The notes under the pieces were generated by a model. It did no database searches. It was not told the DNA's origin and saw nothing but the letters and a program-made list of their open reading frames with translations. Positions 10,669-19,552 of a DNA stretch of 20,625 bases are shown here, piece by piece (the stretch's first letter is position 1; each line of letters starts with the position of its first letter). The DNA is taken from assembly GCA_010014835.2 (NCBI GenBank), contig JAAAKB020173818.1, forward strand, positions 1 to 20,625, written 5' to 3'. Both the position numbers and the translations under genes were made by a program. This DNA comes from Apostichopus leukothele. Taxonomy: Eukaryota > Echinodermata > Holothuroidea > Aspidochirotida > Stichopodidae.

Positions 10669-10693
10669 CAAGGTGAAAACTTTTTTCACCTTG
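10669..10693. other. Perfect 11-bp hairpin
   Basis: CAAGGTGAAAA (10669-10679) pairs perfectly with TTTTCACCTTG (10683-10693) across a 3-nt loop. It lies ~50 bp upstream of a second strong hairpin, so this short region is structurally unusual. It may be a relic of a foldback element; the function is unknown. Confidence 0.8.
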
Positions 10694-10739
10694 TAACAAA
10701 TCATTAGGGGGTTTATCGGCTAAAACTGTGATTGTTTTT

Positions 10740-10778
10740 TTAAAATTTGGGTTACAAAACTTTTGTAGCCCATTTTAA
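10740..10778. other. Long imperfect palindrome
   Basis: The left arm TTAAAATTTGGGTTACAAAA (10740-10759) and the right arm TTTTGTAGCCCATTTTAA (10761-10778) pair along almost their full length. There is one T-G wobble and a 2-nt bulge. The inner GGGTTACAAA/TTTGTAGCCC part alone is a strong stem. It could fold as a cruciform or an RNA hairpin. No flanking gene identifies a role. Confidence 0.8.
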
Positions 10779-10871
10779 TGTCTCTCTTTTTTTTTCCTTG
10801 GGAGAAATGTAGGGAAATAATTGAACTTTCGTAATCACTTGAGAAGACTTCTCAGAGTTGAGTATTTGATC

Positions 10872-11285
10872 TTGATGGTACACAAAAGTGAATGGCCAAG
10901 TTTCGTATCAGTTTTACTGAGGAACTATAAACCTGACGAATTCTCTCACAGAAATATATAGACTTGGAAGACGATTAATGTTTGACTTGTAAGTAAACTA
11001 TTAACTGGTTTGGTGTGGGTTTTCTCTGGAAATTAAACATTTGGGAATTTAAGATATAACAAAGAACAGTGGTTCAGGAAATTGAAGGTGCTCTAAATGG
11101 CCAGTCTACGTGTGTAAGTCATCCAATATGACGAACTATTAGCCTGTTGAGTTCTCTCACATTGACTTTTAAGACCATGCTGGTTTGGCTTAAAGGTAAA
11201 CTATTACCTAGTTTGATTGGGTCTACCAGGAACAAGATTTGAGAAATAATGTTATACATGATAAAATGCAGTGTCCATTAACTAG
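10872..11285 (+). repeat. Old ~207-bp tandem duplication
   Basis: Two diverged copies lie at about 10872-11078 and 11081-11285. Matching anchors in the same order: AATGGCCA (10891 and 11096), GAACTAT (10922 and 11133), TTCTCTCAC (10941 and 11152) and GTAAACTATTA (10993 and 11196). Offsets range from 203 to 211 bp because of indels. The copies are far more diverged than the 285-bp and 132-bp duplications in this window, so this one is probably older. The copies contain no simple repeat, so slippage on a microsatellite does not explain them. Confidence 0.75.
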
Positions 11286-13080
11286 CATTTTAGAAAAGGC
11301 AACAGCCTAAATGAAGTCAAATGTGAGGTAAACATCTTAATTATAAGACATCAGTTTCGAAGAAAAACAAATGTTGAAGAATTTTTCAGAGTCAGACCAT
11401 CATGACTTCAAAATCTTTGTGTTTTTAATTTCATATACGGTCACACCAAATATCGGAAAGTTGCCTAACATTGTCATTTCTCAAATTTTTCAAGTTTTTT
11501 AAAATGTTAAAGGTTTCTGAATCAGCCGATGCAACACACAAGTGGGGCCACACCACAATCGTCTGCATGTATGCAAATGGTTACAAACCAGAGTAGCTCT
11601 AATCTACTTATACTTTTACCTATGAGTTGGTGTACAACCCTACAACATAACGACGAATAGGTGCCTACTATATATGTGTATATAAAGTATGAATCCCGTT
11701 CCACCTTCTGTTCCTGTTTGGTAATATGATTGGAAAGTTGTTTAAGTTATGTAACTCATAACATTTAGACAAATAGCATTAACACAGTACTTCACTGCAA
11801 ATGCTTTCAATGTATTAGGTGATATATGCTTCGACCTTATAGTCGTGATAGCTCTCGTGCAACTGGTTCCTATGATGAATGTCCCATTCACAAATCGACA
11901 GCTTTATATGTATTGCGGATTAACATGTGAGAATATTCAATCCGATGAAGGCGGTAAATGCGTAACCTTTCCTCAAGGATGAAATGTCTTCAAGTGTAAG
12001 GAATATGACTCGGAACTCCCAAACAATTGACCTATTTATTTTGAGATTCAATTTTGAGTATGAAATATTGACGCTTCGTTAACCCTCTCGGGTGCTTCAT
12101 TGCAGACGGACGATGGATCAGGGATATATTCATTGGTCACTCAATCTCTCTTTTTTTTTGTGGTTGTCTGTGGTTTGAAGTTATTCTTTAAAGAAAGTTG
12201 GAATTTCATTTTCTTGACTTATCGTGTATCAGAGTGAAGTGGACTTCCTTGTACTGTATAATATTATGTTAAAGCGGATTTTAAGTTAAAGTTATGATTC
12301 TATTCCGCACTAAACCTACAATGTAATTCATTAGTATGACTATAGTTCAGTTCAGTTCACTGTAGTTCAGATCAAATCAGTTTATTCCAAGTAATGAAAA
12401 ACGAATCGAAATTATTAACATTGCTTAATCAAGTTTATTATATGGTCTTCCTATAAATGATAATCCTATATGGACTGTAAATTTTATTTTATATTTTATT
12501 CGCTCTAAGATATTGAACACTTGTTGAAAATACATTCAGCTGTCTACGTTTGATCAAACACAGGCCTTTTTTATATTTGATCAACTCTTTGCAGGTTTGT
12601 CCAAGTTGTTGGAAATTTGCAACCAGATTGGACGGAAAACATTTTAAGTAGGTTCTGGTGTTTGACAAGTAAAGTATCGCGCAAAGAAACATAGTACATA
12701 TCTCGGGCGCTCTATCCTATTAGTAACATGAGTTGAATGTAAACCGTCTAGGCAAGAATTCTATACACTTGTCCAGCAAAGTAGATTACAGATTACACTT
12801 AGCTTAAAGGAACTTGGAGTAGTGAGCATTTTAAGCATATACCCTTGATATCACACGTATAACTATTGATTTTTTAACAAAACAGTCGTTTATTTTCTTA
12901 TTTTTTACAGTCTTGTCGGAGATATAGTTTCAATTCTGTTCGTTCTCGTTATGTCACGTGCCACTGATTAATAATCTTTCGAATCTATGGAATAGCATGT
13001 AGAATCATAAAACCTCATTCATCATCCACCCATTCACCCCGGCCGGATTCCTTTAAAGGTTCTGATCTATACAGCCACAT
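11286..13080. other. AT-rich stretch without a recognised gene
   Basis: No gene or known repeat recognised. A short GTTCA run (about 12351-12366) is minor simple sequence. Short minus-strand open frames at 11522-11704 and 12489-12692 have no domain and are taken as chance. Confidence 0.55.
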
Positions 13081-13122
13081 CCCCACCCTCTATCCCAACC
13101 CCTTTCCCACCCCGACCCACCC
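13081..13122 (-). repeat. C-rich tract, quadruplex motif on minus strand
   Basis: Eight runs of three to four C's separated by one to five bases on the plus strand. The minus strand therefore has eight G runs within 42 bp, well above the four needed for the standard G-quadruplex pattern. It stands out in an AT-rich background. Folding is inferred from pattern only. Confidence 0.65.
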
Positions 13123-14254
13123 AACGCATTTACCAATTTGCCTTAAGATACTACACCATGACACGGATGCTGCAGTTCCTTCTCATATGAATGTACATCT
13201 CCTTTAAAGTATAAAAGTAATTACTGCGCGAATATTTTCAATCTGTTTCAAATGGCGCGTGGATGGTACCGTAGTACTTTGAAGGGTGCACTCTGTCAAA
13301 ATCATTACCAATGCCTCACTACTTCTGCCTCGGCCGTCACGCCATTGTCAGAGCTATGAATACTCGTGATTATTAAGACTATCTGGTTTCTTCCTCAGAG
13401 AATACAAAATAAATTATACAACAGCTTCGCAGGAATATGGACTCTAATGTTATTTTACAAAACTTTCTCGAAGTTATCGTACCGAGAGATGTGTACATAA
13501 CCTGAAGCTGGTTGTTATTCAATGACAACCCTATTTTACTAACGATATCATACGCCCTCCTAATTTGAGCAACAAAATCAATGCACAGTTTGATACAAAT
13601 GATTGCCGTCGTGCAATTCCTGCCTGCTAATTGTCCAATGCAGTTACAGGCGAATTAATTTCACGGCGAAACAATTTCAAACAGTTTGCTGCTGGTCTTA
13701 GCAATGTTGCCATGGTACAGTCGTTTGCGATTTAAGAAATGATTTATATAGTCTGACGTTTTTACACTTGCTTGAAGATATTTTTCATTTAAGGTAGCAG
13801 AAAGCGTTTGAATACTGTAATAAGGTTTCTATGATGAATTAGAAACAAGGTCAAAGGTCATGTCTGGTATAGGCAATACTTCTTATTCAAGTTATTTCAA
13901 GTATTTGCTTCTTCCTTTAATTTCCTGGCTTACTTGCGAAAACAGAAAAACATTTTTTTTTTGTATATGATAATTGAAACTTGTCATCAAAAACTTGTCC
14001 TTATTAAAAATGTAATACCGCTATAAGTTAAGTGATCGAAATGGTTCTGAAGCGAAACGCCAGGCATGGCCATATGTAACATAATGAAGCGGAACATTAT
14101 ATTTATGATTTTTGGTCTCCCCCGCCAACACTGAGAGTCAATTTTCCACATAAAAGTTATCACATCAACATGCTAAACGTCCCTGAAGCAAAGTTTAAAA
14201 TACTAAAGGTACTCGATGTGTTATATTAACGACCTTTACTTGTATAGTGGAATC
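13123..14254. other. Stretch without a recognised gene, contains DR1 motif
   Basis: AT-rich, single-copy-looking DNA holding the DR1 listed at 13848-13860. No coding or repeat structure is otherwise supported. Confidence 0.55.
13848..13860 (+). promoter_or_regulatory. Perfect DR1 nuclear-receptor motif
   Basis: AGGTCAAAGGTCA is two exact AGGTCA half-sites in direct orientation with a 1-bp spacer. This is the known DR1 arrangement bound by HNF4, RXR-containing dimers and COUP-TF-type receptors. Twelve fixed bases make a chance match in a window this size unlikely, though many motif classes were scanned by eye. No target gene is visible. Confidence 0.5.
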
Positions 14255-14484
14255 ATTACCGTACTGGTACTCTAGCATTTAGTTACCTCTACTCGTACTC
14301 GGCCAGGTGGATTGGTACTCGGACTGGTTTCTCCATTTTCAATAGTATTGTAGGAATGCAATGCTAAATTTCGTTCACGTTTCCGTGTGTAATAGCTTTG
14401 TAAACGTACTACAGTATGCAAACTCATAACAATTGAAGTTTTCATTTGTTTGGTACTCATGTGGTACTCACGTGGTACTCAAAC
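14255..14484. repeat. GTACTC-family degenerate repeat, left block
   Basis: GTACTC or TACTCG words recur (about 14262-14330 and 14452-14484). They include three 11-bp units GGTACTCATGT, GGTACTCACGT and GGTACTCAAAC at 14452-14484. The block belongs to the same repeat family as the larger zone at 16075-16400, 1.6 kb away. A 62-codon minus-strand open frame here (14272-14460) is not supported as a gene. Confidence 0.75.
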
Positions 14485-14783
14485 TACAAATATGTCAGTC
14501 GCGAATAGGTATTCGACTCAGCTACATTACTCAGTCACTCGACGAAAATAAACAACGATGAACGAAACAGATATTCCTGTATTCCAGTCATATATAGATA
14601 CTTGACAAACGAAATCAAACGTTGAACTATGTGTAAGTTACGATGATTAGAAATGGTAAGACGGGGAAATGAGTAAACAAAGGTGGGCGCATGCGCGTAC
14701 TTCCCTGGTTTTGTTTCAGCTACCCTTAAGTGCGTGCGTGTTCAATAGGTATAGGTCAGGGTTGCCGAAAGAGGATCGAATCA
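14485..14783. other. Stretch without a recognised gene
   Basis: No feature recognised. It separates the left GTACTC block from the G-rich tract. Confidence 0.5.
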
Positions 14784-14815
14784 GGGGGGAGAGGGGGAGA
14801 GGGGGAGGGGAGGGG
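14784..14815 (+). repeat. G-rich purine tract, strong quadruplex motif
   Basis: Five G runs of 6, 5, 5, 4 and 4 bases separated by A or AGA within 32 bp. The short loops make this the best G-quadruplex candidate in the window. The whole tract is purine-only on the plus strand, so triplex (H-DNA) formation is also possible. Both are inferred from sequence. Confidence 0.75.
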
Positions 14816-15810
14816 AAGGAGTTGGTCACAAATATTTAGGAGCAGTGATACATGTGTCTCTGATTTCAGTAGGGGTACGAGGTGACGAAAGATCACCTCC
14901 AAACTACCCGAACAAATGAGTCCTTTGTGTGTTACTTATTACAAGTTCCTTTGCAAATTTTACAAACGGGTTATAAAGTAACACATAACCTTCTTCAAAC
15001 ACTGTACATTAAGTCCGAGGTTAGCACAAGATGATGACACTATAAGCCCCAAAACACGTCAAGATCAAAGTTATTCAATTCAAGATTGTTCCGTTGGGTA
15101 GTCGTCGATTGATTGATTAATGTTGACAGTGCAGGAATTTGTTTTGTTTCAGTACCTGACTTTGTCAATTACATATACAATCATGAATATTTAATAGTAG
15201 CAGTAAAACCGATCAACACGTGTATCGTTTTGATCAATGACTGAAAAAAATTGAAAAATCATCCAAGCATCGCAGAATACAAGACCAGACATCGTCTATA
15301 ACTTACTCTCATAATGCAAACTTCGGAAAATCAACAAAGATAGCGGTCTTTCAACACGAATTACATAGTGCGTAACGATATATAGTTCGTGCAGTGCGGT
15401 AACAGCGTGCAAAAAAAGGCACGTTCGATTAAAAGACAGATGCATTATCTAGTTGCGTACTTCACACTGCAAACCATACATTTTTTGGGGTATAAAAAGA
15501 ATGTTTTAAATTTCTTCTATGACATTATCGCTAAGATCAGTTAAGAGTGGAGCTTGTAGATTCAATTTGTGAAAACTCGACTTTTCAAAGCAACCTTTGA
15601 ATTGAATTGATCGTGAATATTATGTCTTTAATAGTCATCAGTATTGGCCCCAAATCTTCACATACCAAAACAAAAAAGTAATAATAAAATGATAAATTCT
15701 TGTTTAAGAATCTGATCCTCTAAAATGATTTCCAAATATTGAAGATTATGTAAATGGGACAATGAAGTGTCTCAGCGTGGATAGCTACCTTTAGCTGGTC
15801 ATTAAAATAT
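14816..15810. other. AT-rich stretch without a recognised gene
   Basis: No gene, RNA or repeat family recognised. A small inverted repeat CGTGC/GCACG flanks an A7 run near 15406-15423. It is too short to weigh. Confidence 0.55.
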
Positions 15811-16065
15811 TTATTGAAATGTGAGTACGGGTGACCATTTTCTGACTTTCTAGCAGATTTGGGGGCAATAATACTGTCATAGACAGACTCGGTGTAGTAG
15901 TGAGTCCATACTTATCATCATGTTCTAACGTTACTTTAATAGTTATTGAAATGTGAGTACGGGTGACCATTTTCTGACTTTACAGCATATTTGGGGGAAT
16001 AATACTGTTATAGACTGACTCAGGGTAGTAGTGAGTCCGTACTCATAATCACGTTCTTGCGTTAC
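15811..16065 (+). repeat. 132-bp tandem duplication
   Basis: Copy 1 spans 15811-15942 and copy 2 about 15943-16065. The first 39 bases of each copy are identical, starting TTATTGAAATGTGAGTACGG. The rest differs at scattered sites, with very few indels. Copy 2 ends by grading into GTACTT/GTACTC repeats. Low divergence suggests a younger event than the 207-bp duplication. Confidence 0.93.
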
Positions 16066-16410
16066 GTTGTACTTGCACTCGGTTTGTACTGGTACTTGTA
16101 TTTGGGACATTTATCAATTGAGTACCTTTTCACTGTCGTAAAGCCTGCCTTGTACTCTCGTACATATCAAGGTGAATTCCACTTGTACTCTGCTGTATTC
16201 AAACTACCAGTATGATTAGTACTCATACCAAGTAGTACTCATAGTACGTATAGTACGTATAGTACGTATAGTACGTATAGTACTCATAGTACTCATAGTA
16301 CTCATAGTACATAGTCATAGTACATAGTCATATTACATAGTACATGGTACTCATATCAAGGGGAATTCTGCTAGTACTCGTACTCAGGTCGTAGAGCCTC
16401 TCGTACTACA
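16066..16410. repeat. GTACTC-family repeat zone, right block
   Basis: GTACTC, GTACTT and TACTCG words recur throughout. A ~27-bp segment beginning ATATCAAGG and ending GTACTC occurs at about 16163 and again at about 16353 with a few differences. The 9-bp array listed separately sits between these two segments. This suggests a short-repeat array that grew by nested duplications. Confidence 0.85.
16235..16332 (+). repeat. 9-bp minisatellite with variant blocks
   Basis: The order is one GTACTCATA, four GTACGTATA (16244-16279), three GTACTCATA (16280-16306), then 13-bp GTACATAGTCATA units at 16307-16332. Variants are grouped in runs rather than interspersed, as expected from recent local amplification of single units. 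GTACGTATA units contain the palindrome TACGTA. Confidence 0.95.
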
Positions 16411-16486
16411 GTCTGTTTTTACGGCATCTGTAGTGCGACGTACGAAAATATTGTCGTATGGGTGAAACCAATTAGTTATCGGTAAA

Positions 16487-16513
16487 GGGGGAGGGGGGCG
16501 GGTGATTGATGGG
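16487..16513 (+). repeat. G-rich tract, quadruplex motif
   Basis: G5, A, G6, C, G3, an 8-nt loop, then G3 meets the usual four-run pattern. More G doublets and triplets follow to about 16550. It directly follows the GTACTC zone, about 1.7 kb from the other plus-strand G tract. Confidence 0.6.
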
Positions 16514-17322
16514 TGTGAGGTGTGTGTATGGTGCGGTAGGGTCGGGTTTGGTTGAGAAACATACGTCCGCTTCGATTGTGTCGTCCTGGATTAACATTAA
16601 CGTAAGACATTCCAGCTTTTAATAGTTTTATGCGCAAAAGCATCGGGATTAACTATGTTATACAATAAACCTCGGGAAATGTCATAATTAGCAATAGCCA
16701 CGTGTTATTACACGTGATTGAAATACAAAATATCGGTTCATAAAAAATGATGAAGTTATGCAATTTTTTAAAGATTAATCATAATTCCCGTTTATCGATG
16801 TGTCATATCGTTGTACTGTGAACCTTACCATGACCTGTAACTACGAAATGTTTGAAGATCTATGAGTCAGCACTAAGTAGCTTAGAATGGGTTATCAAGC
16901 GCTAATAATCTGTAAGGAACTAAAGATCAATATAAACATAAACCAACAGATTAAGTTCTTCCTTCGCGTTCAAAAAATTAACGTCATGCCATTCTCATAG
17001 TGAGATATTTTTCAGAAACTATTTTGTTCGCATACGTCAGGAAATGTGATGGTGAAGAAAAGATGTGTTTTTCTTTCCATTCAAAAGCAAATGTTTAGTC
17101 TATATATACTACTAAATGCGACCATACTATAGGGCAATTTTATCTGATGACCGAGTTACCTTTCGGTAGATTGGGATAAAAGTAAACTGTATATTACAAA
17201 ACATGGTCTTTCCACATGTTCTTTATTCATTAAGTTCATTTTGTACTTTCTCAAGTACAACTAACGGTTCGCAGTTTTCCGCGGTCATTTCATGAACAAC
17301 CTGTACTATTCAGAAGAGGGGA
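16514..17322. other. Stretch without a recognised gene, contains paired E-boxes
   Basis: AT-rich DNA with the E-box pair at 16699-16716. No gene or repeat is otherwise visible before the 19-bp minisatellite. Confidence 0.55.
16699..16716. promoter_or_regulatory. Two CACGTG E-boxes with 6-bp spacer
   Basis: CACGTG at 16699-16704 and again at 16711-16716 are separated by TTATTA. The 6-7-bp spacing of paired E-boxes is known from circadian CLOCK:BMAL1-type enhancers (E1-E2 elements). MYC/MAX, USF and other bHLH proteins also bind CACGTG. The 18-bp block is also an inverted repeat with 7-bp arms, CACGTGT/ACACGTG. A regulatory role is inferred; no promoter is identified. Confidence 0.45.
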
Positions 17323-17587
17323 GAAATAGAATTCTCTTTTGAAATAGAATTCTCTTTTTGAAGTAGAATTCTCTTTTTGAAGTAGAATTCTTTTTTTGAA
17401 GTAGAATTCTTATTTTGAAGTAGAATTCTCTTTTTGAAGTAGAATTCTCTGTTTGAAGTAGAATTCTCTGTTTGAAGTAGAATTCTCTTTTTGAAGTAGA
17501 TTTCTCTTTTTGAAGTAGATTTCTCTTTTTGAAGTAGATTTCTCTTTTTAAAGTAGAGTTCTCTGTTTGAAGTAGAATTCTCTTTTT
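17323..17587. repeat. 19-bp minisatellite, 14 copies
   Basis: The unit GAAGTAGAATTCTCTTTTT repeats head to tail. The first copy is 18 bp (17323-17340) and the next thirteen are exactly 19 bp. Variants cluster: AGAATTCTCTG copies are adjacent (copies 7-8), and AGATTTC copies form a run of three (10-12). Copy 13 is AAAGTAGAGTTC. Most units carry GAATTC. The minus strand of the unit has no stop codon in any frame, which is a property of the repeat and not evidence of a gene. Confidence 0.97.
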
Positions 17588-18054
17588 GAAAGTGCCTAGG
17601 ATGAAGATTCTTTAGAAGCGTAAAAGTGAGTCGCTTGATTTTATGTCAGCTCTACAATGAATTTCCCCTAAGATTCAGTTTGCGGTGAAAGACGAAACTA
17701 TTTCCGAAAAAAAGAAACACTCTTAATAAATGATTTCTCACTCTTTGGAACGGTAAGAGTAAGAGTGTACTAATCATAGCAAGGGTTCTCAACAAAATAA
17801 CATAGTTACGAAATTCTGATAAATTGAAATGTTCTCTCCAAGCAAGGATGATCGAAGTATCATTCGCCATATAGAGAGGTTTTAATGTATAACATAATAT
17901 CACTCCCAAAAGCCAGAATTCACATTTTTCAAAGTGTACACGACGATAAAATATTGATCAAATGGTTACTTTTACCTCATGAATGGAATTACTTCATTTA
18001 AAGTTATCTATAACATCACAAGTGCTCATTTTTACATCACGAGAGCAAACTTTG
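17588..18054. other. Stretch without a recognised gene
   Basis: AT-rich. An 85-codon minus-strand open frame at 17652-17909 has mixed, hydrophobic content but opens with TTG and matches no family I know. GTGTACAC first appears here (about 17934) and recurs twice just downstream. Confidence 0.5.
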
Positions 18055-18087
18055 AAAGTGTACACTCTCAGAAAAGTGTACACTCTC
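18055..18087. repeat. Palindromic unit repeated in tandem
   Basis: AAAGTGTACACTCTC occurs at 18055-18069 and 18073-18087, an 18-bp spacing. Each copy holds the perfect 10-bp palindrome AGTGTACACT. A related AAAGTGTACACG lies ~120 bp upstream. Paired palindromes can be dimeric protein-binding sites, but no factor is assigned. Confidence 0.85.
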
Positions 18088-18182
18088 GGGGAAAAAAAGA
18101 ATGAAATCTCGTTACTTTGAACAACGGTTCGGTGAAAACACTTCGAAAAGCTTGATTTCTCTTTGTGAGAAAGTTCGTATTG

Positions 18183-18250
18183 TCACGAAACTGTACAGAA
18201 CTCTGCGTGTTATATCACGATATAGCAAAGTGACACGCATCATTTCGTGA
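18183..18250. other. Three-tier nested inverted repeat
   Basis: The outer arms TCACGAAA (18183-18190) and TTTCGTGA (18243-18250) are perfect complements. Inside them GCGTGT (18205-18210) pairs with ACACGC (18233-18238). Inside those TATATC (18211-18216) pairs with GATATA (18219-18224). All three stems nest without crossing and could form one branched or bulged hairpin of 68 bp. It may be an RNA structure, a cruciform or a foldback-element remnant. Confidence 0.7.
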
Positions 18251-18563
18251 ACATAGTTCCTCGACACGCCTCAGTCATTCTTGGCAAGGCCGAACGAAAG
18301 TGATTTAAATCTTAATCAATTATAAGAGAAAGTCAAGGATTTAGAAAATCATTACGTAAGCAAATCGATATATAACCAAAACGTCTCATTTTATGTATAT
18401 TTATGTGTGATTATTTCGTTTAAGTAACTTTACTCATGTACATGATGATATGTTTTTTTCTTTCTTATACCATTGCATAGGATCTCGAAAGTATATAATT
18501 AAACAAGGCTTATAGTACACATTTCAAGAACAATGTTTTCCCTTATGTATATAGGGATACAAC
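18251..18563. other. AT-rich spacer between palindrome blocks
   Basis: No gene or repeat recognised. It separates the nested inverted repeat from the three-hairpin cluster. Confidence 0.5.
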
Positions 18564-18634
18564 AAGTCCAAGAAGTTTTGGACTTTTTTTCGAAGTAATT
18601 CTTCGAAAGTTCGCTCTTGTCGTGACGACCGAAC
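18564..18634. other. Cluster of three consecutive hairpins
   Basis: Hairpin 1 is AAGTCCAA / TTGGACTT (18564-18571, 18578-18585), perfect over 8 bp, followed by T's. Hairpin 2 is TTCGAAG / CTTCGAA (18589-18595, 18601-18607), perfect over 7 bp. Hairpin 3 has outer arms GTTCG / CGAAC (18609-18613, 18630-18634) around the inner palindrome GTCGTGACGAC (18619-18629). Three stems within 71 bp is unusual and suggests a structured RNA on either strand or a mobile-element end. No family is recognised. Confidence 0.7.
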
Positions 18635-19032
18635 CTGATCATACGTAAAATAAAAGTAACACAAACAACAATAACTATTATATGTATTAAGTGACAACAA
18701 CAACATCAAATGTCTATCGTAAGCTCCATGCAAAACATGTGAACGCCACAATGTTCTTTCCACCACCCTCCCCCCCCCTTCCCTTCCCTTACTCACACAC
18801 GAATAACTTAAACAAAAAGCTTACCTTATATTTCTACTTGACGGGAAAAAATGGACGATTAGTACTGCCGAAGTTCCTACAGCCGTTTCTTTTCTTAACT
18901 TCGTTGTTATTTTTCTATTTTTTTAAATCAAAGTTGGCACTCCGTATGCTGGTTGTGTACATGAAAACTGAGTAACGAAAGTCGAAATGAGATTAGTATC
19001 AGAAATGAACCTTCAAAAACTGGTCCTTCCAA
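18635..19032. other. Stretch without a recognised gene, contains C-rich tract
   Basis: Overlapping open frames on both strands (18524-18796 minus, 18691-18975 plus) lack domains. A C/T-rich tract at 18766-18788 carries C runs of 3, 9, 3 and 3, a quadruplex pattern on the minus strand. Nothing else is supported. Confidence 0.55.
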
Positions 19033-19098
19033 ATATACAGATATATATATATATATAGAGAAATAGATATATATGTATATGTATATATGTATGTATAA
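19033..19098. repeat. AT/GTAT microsatellite
   Basis: An (AT)n run at about 19041-19056 grades into ATATGTAT-type units up to about 19098, interrupted by GAGAAATAG. Tyr/Ile-rich translations across it are by-products of the repeat. Confidence 0.95.
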
Positions 19099-19337
19099 AC
19101 ACCTCCTGGTCTGTTCACAAACTCTTTAATGATCTCTGCTTCCTTACGACCGTCTGTTTTTAAAAATCGTTTGCCGTTACTCAAAGAGCGTATCACCAGT
19201 CAGTTTATGTCGTCATCACCTCTCGACCAATAGCGACAGAGCTATGAAGTTTAATTTCCTCTTCTGTACACCTACGCGCTTCATTGTCTGTACTATGTAT
19301 ATAAACAATCAAATAGTGGCCGAGATTGCGGGTTTTT

Positions 19338-19392
19338 TCTTCTCTTATCTTCTCTCTCTCTCTCTGCCTCCCTCTCTCTTTCTCTCTTTCCT
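19338..19392 (+). repeat. CT microsatellite / pyrimidine tract
   Basis: Mostly (CT)n with a few interruptions on the plus strand. As a homopurine-homopyrimidine tract it could form triplex DNA. It lies ~120 bp upstream of a T-rich tract with the same strand bias. Confidence 0.92.
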
Positions 19393-19504
19393 GTTAATCA
19401 AAGTACTCCTAACATCAGTAAGTTTTGACAAGCTGAAATATGTTCAACTTTTAATCAAATTTAAAAGTCAGAAAAATTCCACGTTTGTTGTCTACATATG
19501 ATTT

Positions 19505-19552
19505 TCTATTTTTTTTTTTTTGCTTTTGCTCTTTCTTTTTTTCCTTTCAGGT
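19505..19552 (+). promoter_or_regulatory. Splice-acceptor-like site with long polypyrimidine tract
   Basis: About 45 nearly pure pyrimidines end in TTTCAG|G, with AG at 19549-19550. This matches the 3' splice-site consensus well. The following sequence is open for 11 codons in one frame (from 19551, V-V-L-P-E-D-I-Y-I-F-S) before a stop. An AATAAA lies at 19811-19816. It could start a small terminal exon of an unseen gene. Without a donor, upstream exon or transcript this is only a candidate, since T-rich tracts plus CAG arise readily in such DNA. Confidence 0.3.

Noticed and set aside
16235-16332. CRISPR-like array
   Set aside because: The 9-13-bp units are contiguous with no spacers, so this is a minisatellite.
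17652-17909. 85-codon minus-strand open frame
   Set aside because: It opens with TTG, has no domain and lies next to repeats. Most likely chance.
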